A stretch of 18,974 nt of DNA from Methylomonas sp. Its GTDB lineage: Bacteria > Pseudomonadota > Gammaproteobacteria > Methylococcales > Methylomonadaceae. The notes beneath the pieces were generated by a model. That model was not told the DNA's origin. It was given only the letters and a program-made list of their open reading frames with translations, and ran no database searches. Below are positions 15,285 to 18,974 of the stretch, one piece after another (within the stretch, counting starts at the first letter, position 1; every line of letters starts with the position of its first letter). The stretch lies in contig JALSIU010000171.1 in the NCBI GenBank assembly GCA_026989715.1, forward strand, positions 1 to 18,974. Direction: 5' to 3'. A program made the translations under genes and the position numbers.

Positions 15285-18200
15285 ATGAATAAACTATTTT
15301 ACCCAGCTATTGTGATGATGAATAAGCTGGGCTTTACCCAAAAAATCATGTTATTAGGCGGTATTTATTTTATCGCTTTAGCAACGGTTATTTTCAGCAT
15401 TTATACGCTCGAAAGTAAGGCCATTCATAAAACCGAATATGAATTACAAGGCATCGTGTTGATTAAGCCGGTCTTGCAAACCATACAAAATGCACAGCGA
15501 CACCGAGGCTTATCCGCAGGTATTATTGGGGGAGAGCTGGCCTTTATGGAAGATTTGCACACAGAATCTGCCTTATTAAAGTATGACTTTAACCGCTTAA
15601 CAGACACGCTACCGGAAGCACTCAAAAGCACAGCACTGTGGCAAGACATATTGACAAGCTACCAACACATTCAGGCTTCTGGCCTAACATGGAGCAAAGA
15701 AGTCAATTTTGCGACCCATACGCGCCTGATTAGTAAGCTGCAACAATTAATTATAGAACTTGCCGACCGACATGCTTTAATGCTTGATGATGATATGGCA
15801 TCTTATTACCTTATCATCACCACGCTAACAGAGATGCCTTTGGCACTAGAGCAATTGGGACAAATACGCGCTTATGGCACAGGCATTCAAGCAAAAAAAG
15901 CACTGCCCGAGCAACAAAAAATAAAACTGCACCACCTACTTGCCACATTAAAAAATACTCTCGAGTCACTCAATATTAATCTGCATAAAACCGGCCAGCT
16001 CAATGCACAGATCAACATAACATTAGCCTCGGCATTAAACAATATTAATCACTCATCCGATCAGGTCGTACAACTGGTGCATAATGATATATTTAACAAG
16101 CAATTTACAATCGACCCACAACGCTTTTTTAATATCACCACCGAAATCATTAATACCGAATACGCACAAATATACCAAACCTTATTGCCAACCTTAGAAA
16201 GGCTTTTACATGAGCGTATGCAGGAGGCAAAAAAAAGGTTATTCATCAGTATCGGTACGGCCATTTTATTAGCACTCTTAGCCCAATATTTATTTTTTGG
16301 CATTTACTATGCCAGCACGGCCAATATTCGCTTACTTGCTCGTGCGGCACATCAATATACCCTAGGCAACCTACAACAGCGCATTTATTTAGATACGCAA
16401 GATGATATTAAACAAATTGGCGACAGCTTTAATGCTATGGCAGATAGTTTCCAACAACTCTTAAGTGCTCACAAAGAAGATAAAGAACGACTGCAAGCTA
16501 TCGTCAATACGGCACTAGATGCCATTATTCAAATTAATGCACAAGGTATCGTCACAGGCTGGAGCCGACAAGCAGAATTAATGTTTGGCTGGTCTGCCTT
16601 TGCCGCAAAAGGCCAAGCCATTCACACATTAATCATTCCGGCACAACTCCAAGAACAGCACTTAAAAGGCATACAAGATTTTCTAGTAACAGGGGAAGGT
16701 AACTTAATTAATCGTAGAATAGAAACCACCGCCTTAAATCGCAAGGGTTTAATATTTCCAATCGAATTATCCATCTCCCCCGTTAAAACAAAAAAAGGGA
16801 CTGAATTTAGTGCCTTTATTCGTGATTTAAGTGATGTTAAAAAAACAGAAAACACATTACGTAAACTCTCGCTTGCCGTCGAGCAAAGCCCGAGTTCAAC
16901 CCTGATTACGGATATTGATGCCAATATTGAATATGCCAATCAAGCTTTTTTAAATGCAACCGGCTATAATCTTGATGAAGTCATCGGTAAAAACCCTAGA
17001 ATATTCAGTGCCAAAAAATCCCCCAAATCCACTTATGATGCCATGTGGCAAACTTTACGTAAGGGTGAAATTTGGCGGGGAGAGCTTATTAATCGCCGCA
17101 AAGATGGACGTGAATATATCGAATCTGCACTCATATCCCCTGTCAGGCAGAAAAATGGTGAAATCACGCATTACCTTGCAATTAAAGAAGATATTACCGC
17201 AAAAAAACAAGCAGAAATTGAATTAGGCCTCGCGGCTATTGCCTTTGAATCTCATGAAGGCATCATGATAACAGACATAACAAGTAAAATTTTACGTGTC
17301 AATACAGCCTTTACTCAAATTACCGGCTATAGCAGTGATGAAGTCATTGGCAAGCCTGCTAATATCCTTAATTCAGGCCGCCAAGACAAATCTTTTTATC
17401 TTGCTATGTGGCAGCAAATTAAACGAACAGGTTCGTGGCAAGGCGAAATATGGAATCGCCACAAACAAGGATATATTTATCCCGAATGGCTGACTATTAC
17501 AGCACGGAAAGATGCCGATAATATCACAACCCATTATGTCGCCATTTTTACCGACATCACGCAATTTAAAGCCGCTGAAGAAAAAATCAAGGTACTGGCT
17601 TATTACGACCCACTAACCCAACTCCCTAATCGCCGAAAACTATTAGATAGATTAAAACACGGTATCAGCGTATGTCTGCGCGAGGGAACCCAACTTGCCA
17701 TATTAATGCTGGATCTGGATCGATTTAAGGCGGTTAATGATAGTTTTGGCCACCTAGCCGGCGACGAATTGCTACAGCAAGTTGCTACTCGTATTACGCA
17801 ACGCTTACGCGCAACAGACTTATTAGCCCGTTTAGGCGGCGATGAATTTGTCGTATTACTAGAAGATATTCGCCACCCAAATGATGTGGCGCGTATTGCA
17901 GAAGACATCATTGCCGACCTCGCACAGCCCTTCCTGCTCAATAAAAATAAAGAAGCCTTAATCGGCACCAGTATCGGCATCAGCCTCTTCCCTGAACATG
18001 CTGACTCAACTGAAATCTTAATGGATCATGCGGATATGGCTCTCTATCAGGCCAAAGACAAAGGCCGTGGTTGTTATGCCTATTTTTCAGAAAGCCTCAC
18101 TCGTCTTGTGCATGAACGCTTAGAACTAGAAGCCAATTTACGCCTTGCCATTGGGCAACAAGAGTTACGTGTCTACTACCAGCCTCAAGTCGATATCCTC

Positions 18201-18914
18201 ACAGGAGACATTATCGGTGCAGAAGCATTAGTTCGCTGGCAAACAGCAGAAAATGGCCTAATTTCACCAATAAAATTTATTCCCATTGCAGAAGAAACGG
18301 GGCTTATTTTAGACATTGGTGCTTGGGTATTACAGGAAGTGTGCCGACAAGGGCAACAATGGCTGACAGAAGGCTATCAACCGATTACCTTAGCGGTCAA
18401 TGTGTCCGCACAACAGTTCAAACGCGCTAATATGTATGATTTAGTGGCCAAAACATTAAAGGCAACCCGCTTTCCTGCACAACAATTAGAGCTTGAAATG
18501 ACCGAAAGCGGTTTAATGGAGCAGCATGAAGCTGTTGTTGACGTGTTGCTTAAACTGCGCTCTCTGGGTATTTTACTGGCGATTGATGACTTCGGCACCG
18601 GCTATTCTTCATTAGCTTATTTAAAACGCTTTCCTTTAGATACCTTAAAAATCGACAAAAGCTTTATTGATGATATTCCACATGATCAAGACTCGGTGGA
18701 AATAGCCAACACAATTAATACGATGGGGCACTCGCTAGGGTTTAAAGTCCTCGCCGAAGGAGTGGAAACCCGAGAACAATTAGATTTTTTAAAAATGATC
18801 GGTTGTGATACCTATCAAGGCTATATTAAAAGTAAGCCCTTACCCGCAAATGAATTTGCCAAGCTACTCAAGGCACAAACTAAACAACCACCCGCTAAAA
18901 GACGGGTGGGTTAG
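15285..18914 (+). CDS. Membrane NIT-like/HAMP/PAS3-GGDEF-EAL c-di-GMP enzyme
   Basis: A 1209-aa multidomain sensor. Transmembrane helix 1 spans about 21-41 and helix 2 about 318-341. Between them is a roughly 275-residue helical sensor with an RHRGLSAG motif near 72-79, like the nitrate/nitrite-sensing (NIT) domain. HAMP follows at about 342-395, then three PAS domains (about 400-518, 525-640, 645-760), GGDEF at about 765-935 and EAL at about 945-1195. The cyclase site GGDEF (851-855) and inhibitory RATD (842-845) are intact. The EAL site is intact too: Glu980, Asn1039, the ELEMTES block, Asp1101-Asp1102, Lys1122 and the AEGVE block. It is transcribed away from the LPS block across 182 bp; no strong ribosome site precedes the ATG. 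The last dozen residues are encoded partly by an inverted repeat. Confidence 0.92.
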   Translation: MNKLFYPAIVMMNKLGFTQKIMLLGGIYFIALATVIFSIYTLESKAIHKTEYELQGIVLIKPVLQTIQNAQRHRGLSAGIIGGELAFMEDLHTESALLKYDFNRLTDTLPEALKSTALWQDILTSYQHIQASGLTWSKEVNFATHTRLISKLQQLIIELADRHALMLDDDMASYYLIITTLTEMPLALEQLGQIRAYGTGIQAKKALPEQQKIKLHHLLATLKNTLESLNINLHKTGQLNAQINITLASALNNINHSSDQVVQLVHNDIFNKQFTIDPQRFFNITTEIINTEYAQIYQTLLPTLERLLHERMQEAKKRLFISIGTAILLALLAQYLFFGIYYASTANIRLLARAAHQYTLGNLQQRIYLDTQDDIKQIGDSFNAMADSFQQLLSAHKEDKERLQAIVNTALDAIIQINAQGIVTGWSRQAELMFGWSAFAAKGQAIHTLIIPAQLQEQHLKGIQDFLVTGEGNLINRRIETTALNRKGLIFPIELSISPVKTKKGTEFSAFIRDLSDVKKTENTLRKLSLAVEQSPSSTLITDIDANIEYANQAFLNATGYNLDEVIGKNPRIFSAKKSPKSTYDAMWQTLRKGEIWRGELINRRKDGREYIESALISPVRQKNGEITHYLAIKEDITAKKQAEIELGLAAIAFESHEGIMITDITSKILRVNTAFTQITGYSSDEVIGKPANILNSGRQDKSFYLAMWQQIKRTGSWQGEIWNRHKQGYIYPEWLTITARKDADNITTHYVAIFTDITQFKAAEEKIKVLAYYDPLTQLPNRRKLLDRLKHGISVCLREGTQLAILMLDLDRFKAVNDSFGHLAGDELLQQVATRITQRLRATDLLARLGGDEFVVLLEDIRHPNDVARIAEDIIADLAQPFLLNKNKEALIGTSIGISLFPEHADSTEILMDHADMALYQAKDKGRGCYAYFSESLTRLVHERLELEANLRLAIGQQELRVYYQPQVDILTGDIIGAEALVRWQTAENGLISPIKFIPIAEETGLILDIGAWVLQEVCRQGQQWLTEGYQPITLAVNVSAQQFKRANMYDLVAKTLKATRFPAQQLELEMTESGLMEQHEAVVDVLLKLRSLGILLAIDDFGTGYSSLAYLKRFPLDTLKIDKSFIDDIPHDQDSVEIANTINTMGHSLGFKVLAEGVETREQLDFLKMIGCDTYQGYIKSKPLPANEFAKLLKAQTKQPPAKRRVG
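18888..18909. repeat. Inverted repeat at the 3' end of the GGDEF-EAL gene
   Basis: CCACCCG (18888-18894) pairs perfectly with CGGGTGG (18903-18909) around an 8-base A-rich loop. With one bulged G it extends to AACC/GGTT. It lies inside the last codons and reaches the stop TAG (18912-18914). No T-run follows, so it is not a normal terminator. It may be a REP-like or IS-end palindrome. Confidence 0.6.
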
Positions 18915-18923
18915 AGAGATTGG

Positions 18924-18936
18924 CGACTGAAAGTCG
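18924..18936. repeat. Short perfect hairpin CGACT-GAA-AGTCG
   Basis: A 5-bp stem with a GAA triloop lies 9 bp after the stop codon, between two larger hairpins. It is small enough to be chance alone, but its position in a row of three hairpins makes it notable. Confidence 0.45.
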
Positions 18937-18940
18937 GGAT

Positions 18941-18965
18941 ACAGGGCGAATAGCCCTGTTATTTT
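18941..18965 (+). terminator. Rho-independent-like terminator
   Basis: ACAGGGC (18941-18947) pairs perfectly with GCCCTGT (18953-18959) across loop GAATA, followed by TATTTT. The stem is 7 bp, GC-rich and 27 bp after the stop, which fits termination of the GGDEF-EAL gene. The T-run is interrupted by one A. It could instead be part of a larger structured element that continues past the window edge. Confidence 0.5.
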
Positions 18966-18974
18966 GGCTCCCCA

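Noticed and set aside
17603..17980. Minus-strand Ser/Arg-rich frame of 125 codons
   Set aside because: Antisense shadow of the GGDEF domain; composition is typical of a reverse frame.

Overview
The window reads as chromosomal DNA of a Gram-negative, AT-leaning proteobacterium, most likely a gammaproteobacterium. The evidence is a complete ADP-heptose/LPS inner-core gene set, lipoprotein and Sec signal peptides, an autotransporter beta-barrel ending in Phe, and multi-PAS GGDEF-EAL proteins. A methanotroph-like or sulfur-oxidiser-like host is a guess, not something the sequence proves.

Layout. (a) 1-259 (+): 3' end of an unrecognised gene. (b) 274-3437 (-): a two-gene unit with an ATGA overlap, encoding a lipoprotein with Sel1 repeats, a long Gln-rich coiled coil and a caspase-like (C14) domain, followed by a small alpha/beta-hydrolase lipoprotein. 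(c) 3697-5064 (+): a short-passenger autotransporter, transcribed divergently from the caspase gene across about 260 bp of AT-rich regulatory DNA. (d) 5109-15102 (-): a long codirectional block. In transcription order it holds a GT2 glycosyltransferase, a GT9 heptosyltransferase-like enzyme, gmhA, hldE, hldD, a di-heme cytochrome c peroxidase, a membrane PAS-PAS-GGDEF-EAL protein and a DASS/SLC13 anion transporter. Several junctions overlap by 4 bp, and a perfect extended -10 promoter sits just upstream of the first gene. (e) 15285-18914 (+): a second, larger c-di-GMP protein (NIT-like sensor, HAMP, three PAS, GGDEF, EAL), divergent from the LPS block. Three closely spaced hairpins lie at its 3' end.

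How the parts fit. gmhA, hldE and hldD supply ADP-L-glycero-D-manno-heptose, and the GT9 and GT2 enzymes are the probable users in LPS core assembly. Two c-di-GMP synthase/phosphodiesterase proteins with intact catalytic and inhibitory-site motifs flank this cluster. One is translationally coupled to a periplasmic cytochrome c peroxidase, which suggests a link between redox or peroxide state and c-di-GMP. The caspase/hydrolase lipoprotein pair is the least conventional part of the window. Several start codons are revised: the autotransporter (3697), the peroxidase (10325) and the transporter (6479). I saw no tRNA, rRNA, CRISPR array or transposase gene.
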